Positions 44,963 to 55,752 of a stretch of DNA of 64,000 nt are shown here, piece by piece; the stretch's first letter is position 1; each line of letters begins with the position of its first letter. Position numbers and translations under genes: made by a program. This DNA comes from Phenylobacterium zucineum HLK1 (GTDB taxonomy: Bacteria; Pseudomonadota; Alphaproteobacteria; Caulobacterales; Caulobacteraceae): NCBI RefSeq assembly GCF_000017265.1, contig NC_011144.1, forward strand, positions 930,001 to 994,000, written 5' to 3'. A model generated the notes under the pieces. It was not told where the DNA came from and made no database searches. It saw only the letters and a program-made list of their open reading frames with translations.

Positions 44963-45865
44963 TCAGCCGCCCTGCATCTTGCGGAAGAACTTCGCCGTCT
45001 GCTCGCCGCCGTTCATGTAGGCCTGCTGGCCCGCCGGATCGGCGATCTTGGCGAAGTTGTCGCGCACCTGCTCGACCGTGGCGGTCCCGCCCAGGTAGAC
45101 GCCCTCGGTCTCGACGATCCGCGCCACGGCGAAGGCGCCGGCGCCGGCGGTCAGGACCGTGCCGGTCGGGGCCTCTTCCGAGCACAGGAACACCACGCCG
45201 GGGGTCACGTACTCGGGCTTCAGCTGCTCCAGCACCTGGGGCGGCATCAGGTTCTCGGTCATCCGGGTCGCGGCCACCGGGCTGATGGCGTTGACGTGGA
45301 TGTTGTTCTTCTGGCCCTCGAGCTTCAGCGTGTTCATGAAGCCCACCAGGCCCAGCTTGGCCGCGCCGTAGTTCGACTGGCCGAAGTTGCCGTAGAGGCC
45401 GGTCGAGGAGGTGGTGACGACGATGCGGCCGTAGTTCTGCTGGCGCATGATCTCCCAGACCGCCTTGGCCGGCTTCACCGTGCCCAGCAGGTGGACGTCG
45501 ACCACGACCTCGAAGTCGGCCAGCTCCATCTTGGCGAAGGTCTTGTCGCGCAGGATGCCGGCGTTGGCGACCAGGATGTCGATCCGGCCCCAGGCGTCCA
45601 TGGCGTCCTTGACCATCCGGGCCACGCCGGCGTCGTCGGTCACCGACGAGCCGTTGGCGATCGCCTCGCCGCCGGCGGCCTTGATCTCCTCGACGACCTT
45701 GTTGGCCGCGTCCGAGCCGCCGCCCGAGCCGTCCACCGAGCCGCCCAGGTCGTTGACCACGACCTTTGCGCCGCGCCGGGCGAGCTCCAGCGCGTGCTGG
45801 CGGCCGAGGCCCCCGCCCGCGCCGGTCACGATGGCCACTTTGCCGTCGAAGCGGATGTCCGCCAT
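44963..45865 (-). CDS. SDR-family (3R)-hydroxyacyl-CoA dehydrogenase-like protein
   Basis: The 300-aa protein has AIVTGAGGGLGRQHALELA, VVVNDLGGSVDGSGGGSDAA, NAGILRDKTF and the YxxxK site SNYGAAKLGL. The N-terminal pattern is that of the dehydrogenase part of peroxisomal MFE-2-type enzymes. A role in fatty-acid or related hydroxyacyl oxidation is likely. It stands alone, without the hydratase domain. Confidence 0.85.
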   Translation of the reverse strand: MADIRFDGKVAIVTGAGGGLGRQHALELARRGAKVVVNDLGGSVDGSGGGSDAANKVVEEIKAAGGEAIANGSSVTDDAGVARMVKDAMDAWGRIDILVANAGILRDKTFAKMELADFEVVVDVHLLGTVKPAKAVWEIMRQQNYGRIVVTTSSTGLYGNFGQSNYGAAKLGLVGFMNTLKLEGQKNNIHVNAISPVAATRMTENLMPPQVLEQLKPEYVTPGVVFLCSEEAPTGTVLTAGAGAFAVARIVETEGVYLGGTATVEQVRDNFAKIADPAGQQAYMNGGEQTAKFFRKMQGG

Positions 45866-45976
45866 TTGCGTGTCCCCTCTAGAACAGGTGTTCGGAAAAG
45901 TCGGCGCGCGTTGTGCGGCGCGGCGCGAGGGGCGTCAAGCTGACGTGGCGGAGGCGCGGCGCTTTCGGGAAAGGAG

Positions 45977-46010
45977 CGCCTCCCCCGCCAACCAGGAGGC
46001 GGGGGAGGCG
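45977..46010 (-). terminator. Strong hairpin after the membrane fusion protein gene
   Basis: A perfect 13-bp stem (CGCCTCCCCCGCC at 45977-45989, complement at 45998-46010) with an 8-base loop lies 37 bp past the 46047 stop. On the minus strand CTCCTTTCCC follows, which is not a clear T-tract. It could be a terminator or a processing site. The rest of 45866-46046 shows nothing. Confidence 0.45.
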
Positions 46011-46046
46011 GCCGCGGCAGGGGGGTGAGGGCGCTTGGGGAAGCCC

Positions 46047-47015
46047 TTAGCCCTGCGGCGCGGTCGGGACCTGCGCCTGCTGCTGGCGCATGAACTTCAC
46101 GAGGACGCGCTGCCCGATCAGGAACGGCGCGCCGGAGCTGTCGACCACCACCTCGACCACGCGGTCGTCGGTGCGCTCGTTGGGATCGTCCGACTGCAGC
46201 TTGCGCGCGCCGAACACAGCCGCCCGGCGCAGGACCTTGCCGTTGAAGGTCTTGGTCGGGTCGCTCTCGGGCGACATCTGCACGGTCTGGCCAACCGAGA
46301 CGTAGGGCAGGGCGCCCTCGGCGATCTCGGCGCGCACGATGCGGCCGGCGCGCGGCTCCAGGTCGAACATGTTGGAGACGTTCAGGGTCGAGGCGCCCGC
46401 GCCGGGGTTGGCGTAGCGGCGCACGATCCGGCCCTCGACGGGCGCGCGGATGATGCTGAGCTCCTGGTCGTAGCGGGCCTCGGCCAGCCGCGCCTCGGCG
46501 GTGGCGACGACCGCCTGCTGGGCGAGGATCTTGGCCTGGGCCTCGCGCACGCCGTCGCGCGCCTGGTCCAGCTTCTGGGCGGCGACGAAGTTCGAGGGGG
46601 CGAGGCCCTGGAGGCGGCGCTCCTCGCGCTGGGCCGCCGAGAGCTGCACCTCGAGCAGGGCGAGGGCCGCCCGAGCCTGGCGGACCTCGGCCGCGGCGCG
46701 CGCGGCCTGCAGCCGAGGCTCGTCGTCCTCGAGGCGCGCGAGGATCTGGCCCTTCGTCACGTCCTCGCCTTCCTGGACGAGCACGTCGCGGACCACGCCG
46801 GCCCGGCGGGCGGCGACCTGGATGATCCCGCCCTCGACGTCGGCCTTGCCGTTGGCGACCGCCGAGAAGGGGCTGGGCTTGACCTCGGCCGCGGCCTTGG
46901 CCTCGGCGGCCTTCGTCGCCTTGGCCTGGCTGGACATGAACATGAAGCCGCCGCCGCCCAGCGCGAGGACGAGGACGGCGATCCAGACGAAACGGTTGCG
47001 GAAGATGGCGGGCAT
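46047..47015 (-). CDS. HlyD-family membrane fusion protein of an ABC exporter
   Basis: The 322-aa protein has an N-terminal membrane anchor (WIAVLVLALGGGGFMFM), barrel-sandwich hybrid segments (GRIVRRYANPG, GVVRDVLVQEGEDVTKGQIL) and an alpha-helical hairpin region. It links the inner-membrane ABC transporter to the periplasm. It follows the ATPase and permease genes in one operon. An outer-membrane partner is not encoded nearby. Confidence 0.88.
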   Translation of the reverse strand: MPAIFRNRFVWIAVLVLALGGGGFMFMSSQAKATKAAEAKAAAEVKPSPFSAVANGKADVEGGIIQVAARRAGVVRDVLVQEGEDVTKGQILARLEDDEPRLQAARAAAEVRQARAALALLEVQLSAAQREERRLQGLAPSNFVAAQKLDQARDGVREAQAKILAQQAVVATAEARLAEARYDQELSIIRAPVEGRIVRRYANPGAGASTLNVSNMFDLEPRAGRIVRAEIAEGALPYVSVGQTVQMSPESDPTKTFNGKVLRRAAVFGARKLQSDDPNERTDDRVVEVVVDSSGAPFLIGQRVLVKFMRQQQAQVPTAPQG

Positions 47016-47021
47016 GGTTCC

Positions 47022-47774
47022 TCAGGCTCCCAGGAGCGCGGGTTCGGGACGACGGTCGGCGGCGGACTGGGCCGGCTCTGCGGCGCGGCGGTCCTCCAGG
47101 ATCTGTCCGTCCTCCAGGTGGATGATGCGGTCGGCGTAGGCTTCCAGGCGGGGGTCGTGCGTGACGCAGATCACGGCCGCGCCGTGCTGCTTGGCGGCCC
47201 GCTGGAGCAGGCGGATGACGATCTGGCCGTTCTCGCCGTCCAGCGCGCTGGTCGGCTCGTCGGCGAAGACGAGGCGCGGGTCCTTGGCGAGCGCCCGGGC
47301 GATGGCCACCCGCTGCTTCTCGCCGCCCGACAGCTCCGCGGGGCGCTGGTGCAGGCGCTTGCCCAGGCCCACCTCGTCCAGGGCGAGGGCGGCCTTCTCG
47401 CGGGCGACCGACTTGGAGTGGCCCTGGTGCTTCAGGATGATCTCGACCTGCTGCAGGGCGGTGAGCGCCGAGAACAGGTTGAAGCCCTGGAAGATGAAGC
47501 CGCAGTGGTCCAGCCGGAAGCGGTCCAGCTTCCCGGAGCGCAGGCCCCAGATGTCTGTGTCTAGCGCGCGCACCTGGCCCTCGTCGGGCTTCAGCAGGCC
47601 CGACAGCGCGGCCACCAGGGTGGACTTGCCGGACCCGGAGGGGCCCATGACCATCGTCACCTCGCCGTGGCGGGCGTCGAAATCGACCCGCTTCAGCACC
47701 TCGATGTGCGTGCGCCCGGTCTTGAAGCGCTTGTAGACGCCGTGGGCCTCGATCGCGGTGGGATTGGCGCTCAT
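47022..47774 (-). CDS. ABC exporter ATPase subunit (LolD/MacB-like)
   Basis: The 250-aa protein has Walker A GPSGSGKSTL, signature LSGGEKQRVAIARAL, Walker B LVFADEPTSALD and the D-loop. The signature and length match the MacB/LolD/DevA group. Its ATG overlaps the permease stop as ATGA, and its 3' end is 7 bp before the fusion protein gene. Confidence 0.92.
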   Translation of the reverse strand: MSANPTAIEAHGVYKRFKTGRTHIEVLKRVDFDARHGEVTMVMGPSGSGKSTLVAALSGLLKPDEGQVRALDTDIWGLRSGKLDRFRLDHCGFIFQGFNLFSALTALQQVEIILKHQGHSKSVAREKAALALDEVGLGKRLHQRPAELSGGEKQRVAIARALAKDPRLVFADEPTSALDGENGQIVIRLLQRAAKQHGAAVICVTHDPRLEAYADRIIHLEDGQILEDRRAAEPAQSAADRRPEPALLGA

Positions 47775-48913
47775 CGCAGCAGGTCCGCAGGTTGGCTCTT
47801 CTTCAGGATGCCCAGGGCCAGCAGGCCCGAGGCGCACGAGATGGCGATCAGCAGGATCGAGACGCCGATCACCCATGGCGTCGGGAAGCCCATCGGCAGG
47901 CCGCCGTTGGCGGCCAGCAGGTAGATGCCGAAGGTCAGGAGGCCGGTGGCGACCAGGCCGACGAGGCCGACCCAGATCGACAGCTCCATCACGATCAGGC
48001 GCAGCGCGCCCATCGAGACCCCGAGCGCCCGCAGGCTCGCGAACTCCTTGATGCTGGAGAGGATCGCCCCGCGCAGGGTCTGCGAGGTGATGCCGACCCC
48101 GATCAGAAAGCCCAGGAAGACCGAGAACCCGATGAAGATGCCGATGATCTGCTCGCCCATGAGGGCGCCCTCGTCGGCCTTGCGCAGCTCCTCGCGGGTC
48201 CAGGCGCGGTAGGCGCCGTTGGCGTTGGCGTTCAGCTGGTCGCGCACGATCTCGGCCCGCGCCGGATCCTTCAGCCGCACCATCAGCGGGCCGGTCTTGC
48301 TCTCGTCGGCCATGAAGCCGAGCAGCCGGATGGTGTCGCGGGAGGCCACGACGGCCGCGTTGTTGATGTTGGGATAGCCGGTCAGCACGGCCCGGACCCG
48401 GACCGTCTTGCCGTTGAGCGAGGCCGAATCCCCCAGCTTCACCCCCAGCCGCTTCAGCTGGGTCTCGTCGATGGCCACCGCATAGGGCTCCATCAGGGCC
48501 TGGCGGACCTGCTCGGAATAGTCGACCGGCAGCGTCACCGCGTTCGGCCGCGTGTCGACCATGTAGATGTTCACATAGGTGGTGACCGCCTGCTGGCCCT
48601 CGGGAGGCCGGTTGACCCAGCGGCCGCCCTCGATGTCCCACGAGGCGACCTCGGCGACGTCGGGGTGCATGTAGATCTGCGGCTGCAGGCGTCCGGGCAG
48701 GTTGCCGCCGCCCGAGTTGATCAGGCTCTCCATCTTGGCCGGCAGGATCATCAGGTCGGCCCGGGAGCGGTCGATCGTGGCGGTGACGCCTTTCACGATG
48801 CCGACGAACATCCCGACCTGCGCCAGGATCAGCAGGCCCGAAAACGCGAGCGCCACGACCGCGGCGGTGTACCGCCGCCATTCGTGGATCAGGGTGGCCA
48901 AGGCCAGAGACAT
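47771..48913 (-). CDS. ABC exporter permease (DevC-like, FtsX domain)
   Basis: The 380-aa protein starts at the ATG at 48913. One membrane helix (ALAFSGLLILAQVGMFVGI) and a periplasmic loop are followed by three C-terminal helices (FSVFLGFLIGVGIT, LRLIVMELSIWVGLVGLVAT), the FtsX permease pattern. With the ATPase and MFP it resembles the DevBCA group of exporters. The substrate is unknown. Confidence 0.9.
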   Translation of the reverse strand: MSLALATLIHEWRRYTAAVVALAFSGLLILAQVGMFVGIVKGVTATIDRSRADLMILPAKMESLINSGGGNLPGRLQPQIYMHPDVAEVASWDIEGGRWVNRPPEGQQAVTTYVNIYMVDTRPNAVTLPVDYSEQVRQALMEPYAVAIDETQLKRLGVKLGDSASLNGKTVRVRAVLTGYPNINNAAVVASRDTIRLLGFMADESKTGPLMVRLKDPARAEIVRDQLNANANGAYRAWTREELRKADEGALMGEQIIGIFIGFSVFLGFLIGVGITSQTLRGAILSSIKEFASLRALGVSMGALRLIVMELSIWVGLVGLVATGLLTFGIYLLAANGGLPMGFPTPWVIGVSILLIAISCASGLLALGILKKSQPADLLR

Positions 48914-49001
48914 GGTGGTGCGACGCCTTCCCCAGCGCTGGATGCGCTTCACTGGGAAAGAGGCCGCCGGGACCGCCGGCGGATGCGACCTTCGCGATTA
49001 A

Positions 49002-50090
<1,089 letters not shown>

Positions 50091-50200
50091 GGGTAGGACC
50101 TTAGGGCGCGCTTGCGCTTCCTAGGGTTCTGGCGCCTGTATCCGCCCACGCGGGCGGACTCGGCGTGCATGCGCATCGGGGCCCGCGCATCGGGGGGTGA

Positions 50201-51481
50201 ATGTTCAGTCTCGCGAACGCCCAGAGCCTGGTCGGCCTGGCGCTGGTGCTCGGGCTCTGCTGGGCCATCTCCGAGAACCGGCGCCGTTTCCCGTGGAAGC
50301 TCGCCATCGGGGCCATCCTGGTCCAGGCGATCCTCGTCCTCGCGCTGTTCGGGCTGCCGGCGCTGCGCGTGGCGCTGCAGGGCGTCGGCCACGCCGTCGA
50401 CGGGCTGGCGTCCTCGACCCAGGCCGGGGTGGCCTTCGTGTTCGGCTTCCTGGCCGGCACGCCGAACCAGCCCTATCCGCTGACCGACCCCGGCTCGATG
50501 TTCGTCTTCGCCTTCCGGGTGCTGCCGGTGATCCTGGTGGTCTGCGCGCTGGCGGCGCTGCTCTGGCACTGGCGCATCCTCGTCTGGATCACCCGCGGCT
50601 TCGGCGTGGTGTTCGAGCGGACCATGGGCCTGCGCGGCCCGCCGGCCCTGGCCACCGCCGCCACCGTCTTCATGGGCCAGGTGGAAGGTCCGATCTTCAT
50701 CCGCAGCTACCTGGCCGGCCTCTCGCGCTCGGAGCTGTTCATGCTGATCGCCGTCGGCATGGCCTGCGTCTCGGGCTCGACCATGGTCGCCTACGCCACG
50801 ATCCTGCGGGACGTGCTGCCGAACGCGGCGGCCCACGTGCTGACCGCCTCGATCGTCTCGGCGCCGGCGGGCGTGCTGCTGGCGCGCATCATCGTGCCGC
50901 GCGACCCGGATGTGGAGCAGGCTCAGGCCTACGACCCCGCCGCCTCCAAGCGCTACGAGAGCTCGATCGACGCCCTGATCAAGGGCACCACCGACGGCTT
51001 GCAGATCGTCCTGAACGTCGGCGCGACCCTCATCGTGTTCGTGGCCCTGGTGGCGATGCTCAACGGGCTGCTGGGCCTGCTGCCGCAGGTGGCCGGCGCG
51101 CCGCTGTCGGTCGAGCGCGGCCTCGGCGTCGTCTTCGCCCCCCTGGCCTGGGCCATCGGCGTGCCGTGGCACGATGCGCCGACGGCCGGCTCGCTGCTGG
51201 GGGTGAAGCTGGTGCTGACCGAATTCACCGCCTTCATCCGCATGGGCGCGATCCCGGTGGGCGAGATCGACGAGCGCACGCGGGTGCTGATGACCTACGC
51301 CCTCTGCGGCTTCGCCAACGTGGCCTCGGTGGGGATCAACCTCGCCGGCTACTCGGTGCTGGTCCCCGAGCGGCGCAACGAGGTCGTGGGCATGGTCTGG
51401 AAGGCGATGCTGGCGGGGTTCCTCGCCACCTGCCTGACCGCCTCGGTCGTGGGCCTGCTGCCGAGCGTCCTGTTCGGATAG
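50201..51481 (+). CDS. Concentrative nucleoside transporter (CNT family)
   Basis: The 426-aa polytopic protein has the CNT marks QAGVAFVFGFLAGT, GQVEGPIFIRSYLAGLSRSE and ACVSGSTMVAYATIL. It imports nucleosides by sodium or proton symport. The length fits NupC-type proteins. It starts with ATG behind a GGGGGGTGA sequence. No regulatory gene is adjacent. Confidence 0.9.
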   Translation: MFSLANAQSLVGLALVLGLCWAISENRRRFPWKLAIGAILVQAILVLALFGLPALRVALQGVGHAVDGLASSTQAGVAFVFGFLAGTPNQPYPLTDPGSMFVFAFRVLPVILVVCALAALLWHWRILVWITRGFGVVFERTMGLRGPPALATAATVFMGQVEGPIFIRSYLAGLSRSELFMLIAVGMACVSGSTMVAYATILRDVLPNAAAHVLTASIVSAPAGVLLARIIVPRDPDVEQAQAYDPAASKRYESSIDALIKGTTDGLQIVLNVGATLIVFVALVAMLNGLLGLLPQVAGAPLSVERGLGVVFAPLAWAIGVPWHDAPTAGSLLGVKLVLTEFTAFIRMGAIPVGEIDERTRVLMTYALCGFANVASVGINLAGYSVLVPERRNEVVGMVWKAMLAGFLATCLTASVVGLLPSVLFG

Positions 51482-51539
51482 CTTGACCGGAAGTGACCGA
51501 GCGTGCACTTTTCTCGGAAACGAGGAAGGAAGCCCGCCG

Positions 51540-52175
51540 ATGAAGCTCTACGACACGCCGCTCGCGCCCAATCCGCGCCGGGTGCGCTGGTTCATGGCCG
51601 AGAAGGGGATCGACGACGTCGAGGTCGTCACCCTCAACATCATCGAGGGCCAGCACAAGACGCCGGAGTACCTGCGCAAGGCGGGGCTGGCCAACGTGCC
51701 CATGCTGGAGCTGGACGACGGGACCTGCATCACCGAGTCCGTCGCCATCTGCCGCTATCTCGAGAGCCGCTATCCCGAGCCCAACCTGTTCGGCCGCACG
51801 CCGGAGGAGACGGCGGTGATCGAGATGTGGACCCGCCGGGCCGAGATGCTGGTCGCCACGCCGCTGATGCTGGGCGTGCGCCACACCCACCCGATGATGG
51901 GGAAGCTGGAGCAGCAGAACCCGCAGGTGGGCGAATACAACCTGCAGGCCGCCCTGAAGGCCCTGAAGGTGCTGGACCGGCGCCTGGGCGAGAGCGAGTG
52001 GCTGGCCGGCGAGCGGCTGACCATCGCCGACATCGTGGCCTTCGTCGGGCTCGACTTCGGCCGCATGATCAAGCTGAAGCCGCCGGAGGAGCTGAAGAAC
52101 GTCGGCCGCTGGGCCGAGGCGATGCGCGCGCGTCCGGCCGCCGCCGCCGGCATGCCGCAGAAGGCGCCGGCCTAG
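51540..52175 (+). CDS. Glutathione S-transferase
   Basis: The 211-aa protein has a thioredoxin-like N-terminal domain (MKLYDTPLAPNPRRVRWFMA), the cis-Pro VPMLELDDG, then ITESVAICRYLESRYP and a helical C-terminal domain. It conjugates glutathione to electrophiles or has a reductive role. It starts at the ATG at 51540, behind AGGAAGGA. A different GST lies at 56016. Confidence 0.9.
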   Translation: MKLYDTPLAPNPRRVRWFMAEKGIDDVEVVTLNIIEGQHKTPEYLRKAGLANVPMLELDDGTCITESVAICRYLESRYPEPNLFGRTPEETAVIEMWTRRAEMLVATPLMLGVRHTHPMMGKLEQQNPQVGEYNLQAALKALKVLDRRLGESEWLAGERLTIADIVAFVGLDFGRMIKLKPPEELKNVGRWAEAMRARPAAAAGMPQKAPA

Positions 52176-52183
52176 GCCTGGGG

Positions 52184-52873
52184 CTAAGCCCGCGGCTGGT
52201 CGTCCTCCCGCGGGTCTTCCCACGAGCGCTGTTCGGGGCCGGACATGTCCATCCGCAGCATCGCCTGGGCGCCGTGGCCAAGCTTGGCGGCGGTCTCGGC
52301 GACGAGCCGGCCCTGGAAGCGCGCGGCGGCCAGCTCGTTGCGGGTCGGCCAGCGCTGGCCGCGGCCGCCGGCGATGGTGCTGGCGCCGTAGGGGCTGCCG
52401 CCGGTGATCTCGTCCAGGGTCATCTGGCCGGCGAACGAATAGGGCAGGCCGACCACGCACATGCCGAAGTGCAGCAGGTTGGTGATGATCGAGAACAGCG
52501 TCGTCTCCTGGCCGCCGTGCTGGGTGGCGGTGGAGGTGAAGGCCGAGCCGACCTTGCCGTTCAGCGCGCCGCGGGCCCACAGGCCGCCCGCCTGGTCGAG
52601 GAAGCTCGCCATCTGGGAGGGGATGCGGCCGAAGCGGGTGCCGGCGCCGATGACGATGGCGTCGTACTGCTCCAGCTCGGCCACAGTGGCGATCGGCGCC
52701 TCCTGGTCGAGCTTGTAGCCGGACTCCCGGGCCAGTTCCTCGGGGACCAGCTCGGGCACGCGCTTGAGGTCTACCTGGGCGCCGCGGATCTCGCGGGCGC
52801 CCTCCGCCACGGCCTGGGCCATGGCCTCGATGTGGCCGTAGGTGGAATGGTAGAGGACTAGGACCTTGGTCAT
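52184..52873 (-). CDS. wrbA: NAD(P)H:quinone oxidoreductase WrbA
   Basis: This flavodoxin-like 229-aa protein has the phosphate-binding loop [12 protein letters not shown], the [18 protein letters not shown] and [18 protein letters not shown] motifs typical of WrbA. It reduces quinones by two electrons with FMN. The C-terminal ~30 residues are an extra acidic tail. Confidence 0.9.
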   Translation of the reverse strand: MTKVLVLYHSTYGHIEAMAQAVAEGAREIRGAQVDLKRVPELVPEELARESGYKLDQEAPIATVAELEQYDAIVIGAGTRFGRIPSQMASFLDQAGGLWARGALNGKVGSAFTSTATQHGGQETTLFSIITNLLHFGMCVVGLPYSFAGQMTLDEITGGSPYGASTIAGGRGQRWPTRNELAAARFQGRLVAETAAKLGHGAQAMLRMDMSGPEQRSWEDPREDDQPRA

Positions 52874-52934
52874 GGCGCGGCTCCTGGCGTTGCCGGCACA
52901 ACGCCCGGGAGCCGGTCTGTTTCCGGCCGGCGCC

Positions 52935-53408
52935 TCAGCCGCGGCGCGGGCCGGTCTTCTTCAGCACCGCCGAGAAGCTCATCATCGGCTCGCCGCCGCG
53001 CGAGGCGTTCACGATCAGGCCGCGCACGAACACCATGCTGCGCCCGGCCTTCACTACTTCGCCGGTGCATTCCACGAGGTCGCCGACGGCCGCCGAGCCG
53101 ACGAACTCGCCGTTGAAGGTGGCGGTGACGGCGCGGCTGTCGGCCAGCGCCTCGCGGGCGATCACGAACAGGCAGAAGTCCGCGAACGTCATCACGCAGC
53201 CGCCGTGCATGAACATGCCGCCGTTCATGTGCTTGCGCTCGGCGCGGAAGGCGCAGACCGGCCGCCCGTCCCGTTCCCTGAAGTAGAACGGCCCGGCGAG
53301 GTCCTCGTAGGGGTCGCCGCCCGGATAGTACGACCAGCCGGCCCACTCGCCCTCGGACACGGTGCTCAGGTGCGAGATGTATTCCTGGTCCTGGTCGCCG
53401 CCGTCCAT
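52935..53408 (-). CDS. Hotdog-fold thioesterase
   Basis: The 157-aa product starts at the ATG at 53408 with GGAGGGG just upstream. It has [20 protein letters not shown] and [16 protein letters not shown], the typical hotdog pattern of PaaI/YbgC-like thioesterases. The substrate is an acyl-CoA or similar, not determined. Confidence 0.8.
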   Translation of the reverse strand: MDGGDQDQEYISHLSTVSEGEWAGWSYYPGGDPYEDLAGPFYFRERDGRPVCAFRAERKHMNGGMFMHGGCVMTFADFCLFVIAREALADSRAVTATFNGEFVGSAAVGDLVECTGEVVKAGRSMVFVRGLIVNASRGGEPMMSFSAVLKKTGPRRG

Positions 53409-53500
53409 TTCCCCTCCGGATCGTCGCTGCGCGGGGTTTGCCCCCGGCGGATTCAAACACTAGTTTGCGCGCCCGCCGACTAGCCTCCCGAGGAGCCAAG

Positions 53501-54067
53501 ATGCAAGGCCGGACCGTCCATCGGCGTGCGGGCGTGGCGCAACTCGCGCTCGCCTTCGCGCTTGCGGGCCTCGTCGCGGCGCCGGCGGCGGCCCAGGAGG
53601 CGCGTGAGGAGGCGCCCCGCTCGCAGGTGACCGAACAGGGCGCGGTGCAGATCGTCGTCGGCGAGCGCGCGACCGTGCGTCTGCCGGCAGGCGGGCCGCC
53701 CGAGCTGCTGTCGGTCGAGCCGGCGCCGCCCGGCAGCGCCGCTCCGCCCAAGCCCGGCCGCGGCGCCTTCGAGGACGCGCCCACCGGGACCGTGGTGATC
53801 AGCCTGGAGCGGCTGTCGAACGGAGACGTGCTGATGAAGCTGGTGAGCGGTCTCTCCAAGGCCTTCGACTACCGGGCGCGGCTGCTCCACGCCGCCGAGC
53901 CGGGCCGCTGGACGGCCGAGCCGACCAGCGTCTGCACCGTCCTGCCGCTGCTTCAGAACTACGAGCACTGGCCCCGCCGGCCGGACACCGCCGGCGTGCT
54001 GCTCAGCGATTTCGCGCTGCGCGACACGAACGAGGTGGTCTGCCCGGCGCCGGAGGCTGGCCGATGA
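53501..54067 (+). CDS. Exported hypothetical protein, paralogue A
   Basis: The 188-aa protein has a signal peptide (LALAFALAGLVAAPAAA) and starts at the ATG at 53501 behind GAGGAG. It contains VQIVVGERATVRLPAGG, GTVVISLERLSNGDVLMKL and FDYRARLL. The next gene encodes a protein with matching segments. No family is recognised. A periplasmic location is likely. Confidence 0.6.
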   Translation: MQGRTVHRRAGVAQLALAFALAGLVAAPAAAQEAREEAPRSQVTEQGAVQIVVGERATVRLPAGGPPELLSVEPAPPGSAAPPKPGRGAFEDAPTGTVVISLERLSNGDVLMKLVSGLSKAFDYRARLLHAAEPGRWTAEPTSVCTVLPLLQNYEHWPRRPDTAGVLLSDFALRDTNEVVCPAPEAGR

Positions 54068-54588
54068 CGGTGCTCGCGACCGCGTTCATGGCCCTGGCCC
54101 TTGCGGCGCCGCCCGCGCCCGAGGCGCCCGAGACGCCGCCGGCCCCGCTGTCGTTCACGCCCCAGACGCTTGTCGACGGCGAGACCCTGCAGATCGTGCT
54201 GGGCCAGCGGGCCCTGTTCCGCCTCGACGACAAGGGCCTGCCGGTCCTCTTCAAGGTCGAGGAGGGCAAGCTCGCCGCCGCCCATCCGGACGGGGCCGTG
54301 ACCGAGACCTTCGCTCCGCCGCCCGAGGGCCAGATCGCCGCTGCGCTCGACGGCTCGGCCGAGAAGCGGGCCACGGTGCTCAAGATCTGGAACCGCACGG
54401 AGAAGCCGCTCGACTACCGGGCCATGGCGCTGATCGTGCGGCCCGGCAACAAGCTGACGCCGTCGCCCGCGCCGGTGTCCTGTTCGCTTCGCCCGAAGAG
54501 CGTCCACGTCGAGACCTGGCGCGCGCCGATCCTCGCCGTCGGCCTCGGACGCTTCCGGGAAACCATCGCCACCAAGGCCTGCCAGTAG
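54064..54588 (+). CDS. Exported hypothetical protein, paralogue B
   Basis: The 174-aa protein has a short signal-like N-terminus (TVLATAFMALALAAPPAP). It shares LQIVLGQRALFRL and DYRAMALIVRPG with the preceding gene. They overlap by ATGA, so they form one translational unit. Two cysteines sit in the C-terminal half (SCSLRPKSV, ATKACQ). Function unknown. Confidence 0.6.
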   Translation: MTVLATAFMALALAAPPAPEAPETPPAPLSFTPQTLVDGETLQIVLGQRALFRLDDKGLPVLFKVEEGKLAAAHPDGAVTETFAPPPEGQIAAALDGSAEKRATVLKIWNRTEKPLDYRAMALIVRPGNKLTPSPAPVSCSLRPKSVHVETWRAPILAVGLGRFRETIATKACQ

Positions 54589-54601
54589 GGGGATGAACAC
54601 C

Positions 54602-55750
54602 ATGGCGCTCGACGCCGAAACCCGCGACCAGCTGATCGAGACCGTCCGCCGCTTCGTCGCCGAGCGCCTGCGCCCGCTCGAGGCGAAGGTGGCCGAGGAC
54701 GACGCCATTCCCGCCGACGTCATCGAGGAGATGAAAGGGCTGGGCCTCTTCGGCCTGTCGATCCCGGCCGAGTACGGCGGCCTCGACCTCAACATGGAGG
54801 AGGAGTGCCTGGTCTGCGTCGAGCTCGGCCGCACCAGCCCCGCCTTCCGCTCGGCCTTCGGCACCAACGTCGGCATCGGCAGCCAGGGCCTGGTGATGTT
54901 CGGGACCGAGGCGCAGAAGGCCAGGTACCTGCCGGGCGTCGCCTCGGGCGAGATCGTCACCTCGTTCGCGCTGACCGAGCCCGAGGCCGGCTCGGATTCC
55001 GGCGCGGTGCAGACCAAGGCCGTGCGCGACGGCGACGACTACGTCCTGAACGGCTCCAAGCGCTACATCACCAACGCCAACCGGGCCGACCTCTTCACCG
55101 TCATGGCGCGCACCGACCCGTCGAAGCCCGGCGGCTCGGGCGTCTCGGCCTTCCTGGTGGAGCGCAACCTGCCCGGCGTGACCGTCGGCAAGCCCGAGAA
55201 GAAGATGGGCCAGCAGGGCGCGCACATCTGCGACGTCAACTTCGACAACGTCCGCGTGCCGGCCGAGAACCGCCTGGGCGGCGAGGGCGAGGGCTTCAAG
55301 ATCGCGATGCAGGTGCTGGACCGCGGGCGGCTGCACATCTCGGCGATCTGCGTGGGCGTGGCCGAGCGGCTGATCGCCGACAGCGTCGCCTACGCCGCCG
55401 AGCGCAAGCAGTTCGGCCAGGCGCTGTCGAACTTCCAGCTGGTCCAGGGCATGATCGCCGACTGCAAGACCGAGGCGCTCGCCGCCAGGGCGCTGGTCAT
55501 GGAGACCGCCCGCAAGCGCGACGCCGGCCAGAGCGTGACCATGGAGGCCGCGGCGGCCAAGTACTTCGCCTCCGAGATGGTCGGCCGGGTCGCCGACCGC
55601 GCCGTGCAGATCTTCGGCGGCGCCGGCTACATCGCCGAATACGGCATCGAGCGCTTCTACCGCGACGTGCGGATCTTCCGCATCTACGAGGGCACCAGCC
55701 AGATCCAGCAGGTGATCATCGCCCGCGAGACGATGAAGCGGGGCGGCTGA
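54602..55750 (+). CDS. Acyl-CoA dehydrogenase
   Basis: The 382-aa flavoprotein starts at the ATG at 54602. It has the N-terminal LGLFGLSIPAEYGGLDLNME, the FAD/substrate motif FALTEPEAGSDSGAVQTKA, and the C-terminal VQIFGGAGYIAEYGIERFYR and RIYEGTSQIQQVIIAR with the usual glutamate. It oxidises acyl-CoA thioesters in fatty-acid or amino-acid degradation. The next gene starts 2 bp after its stop. Confidence 0.93.
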   Translation: MALDAETRDQLIETVRRFVAERLRPLEAKVAEDDAIPADVIEEMKGLGLFGLSIPAEYGGLDLNMEEECLVCVELGRTSPAFRSAFGTNVGIGSQGLVMFGTEAQKARYLPGVASGEIVTSFALTEPEAGSDSGAVQTKAVRDGDDYVLNGSKRYITNANRADLFTVMARTDPSKPGGSGVSAFLVERNLPGVTVGKPEKKMGQQGAHICDVNFDNVRVPAENRLGGEGEGFKIAMQVLDRGRLHISAICVGVAERLIADSVAYAAERKQFGQALSNFQLVQGMIADCKTEALAARALVMETARKRDAGQSVTMEAAAAKYFASEMVGRVADRAVQIFGGAGYIAEYGIERFYRDVRIFRIYEGTSQIQQVIIARETMKRGG

Positions 55751-55752
55751 GC

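Noticed and set aside
42178-45285. Over 1000-codon open frame across mrp and the transporter
   Set aside because: The translation is Arg/Gly/Ala repeats from an alternative frame of mrp and the antisense of the transporter gene.
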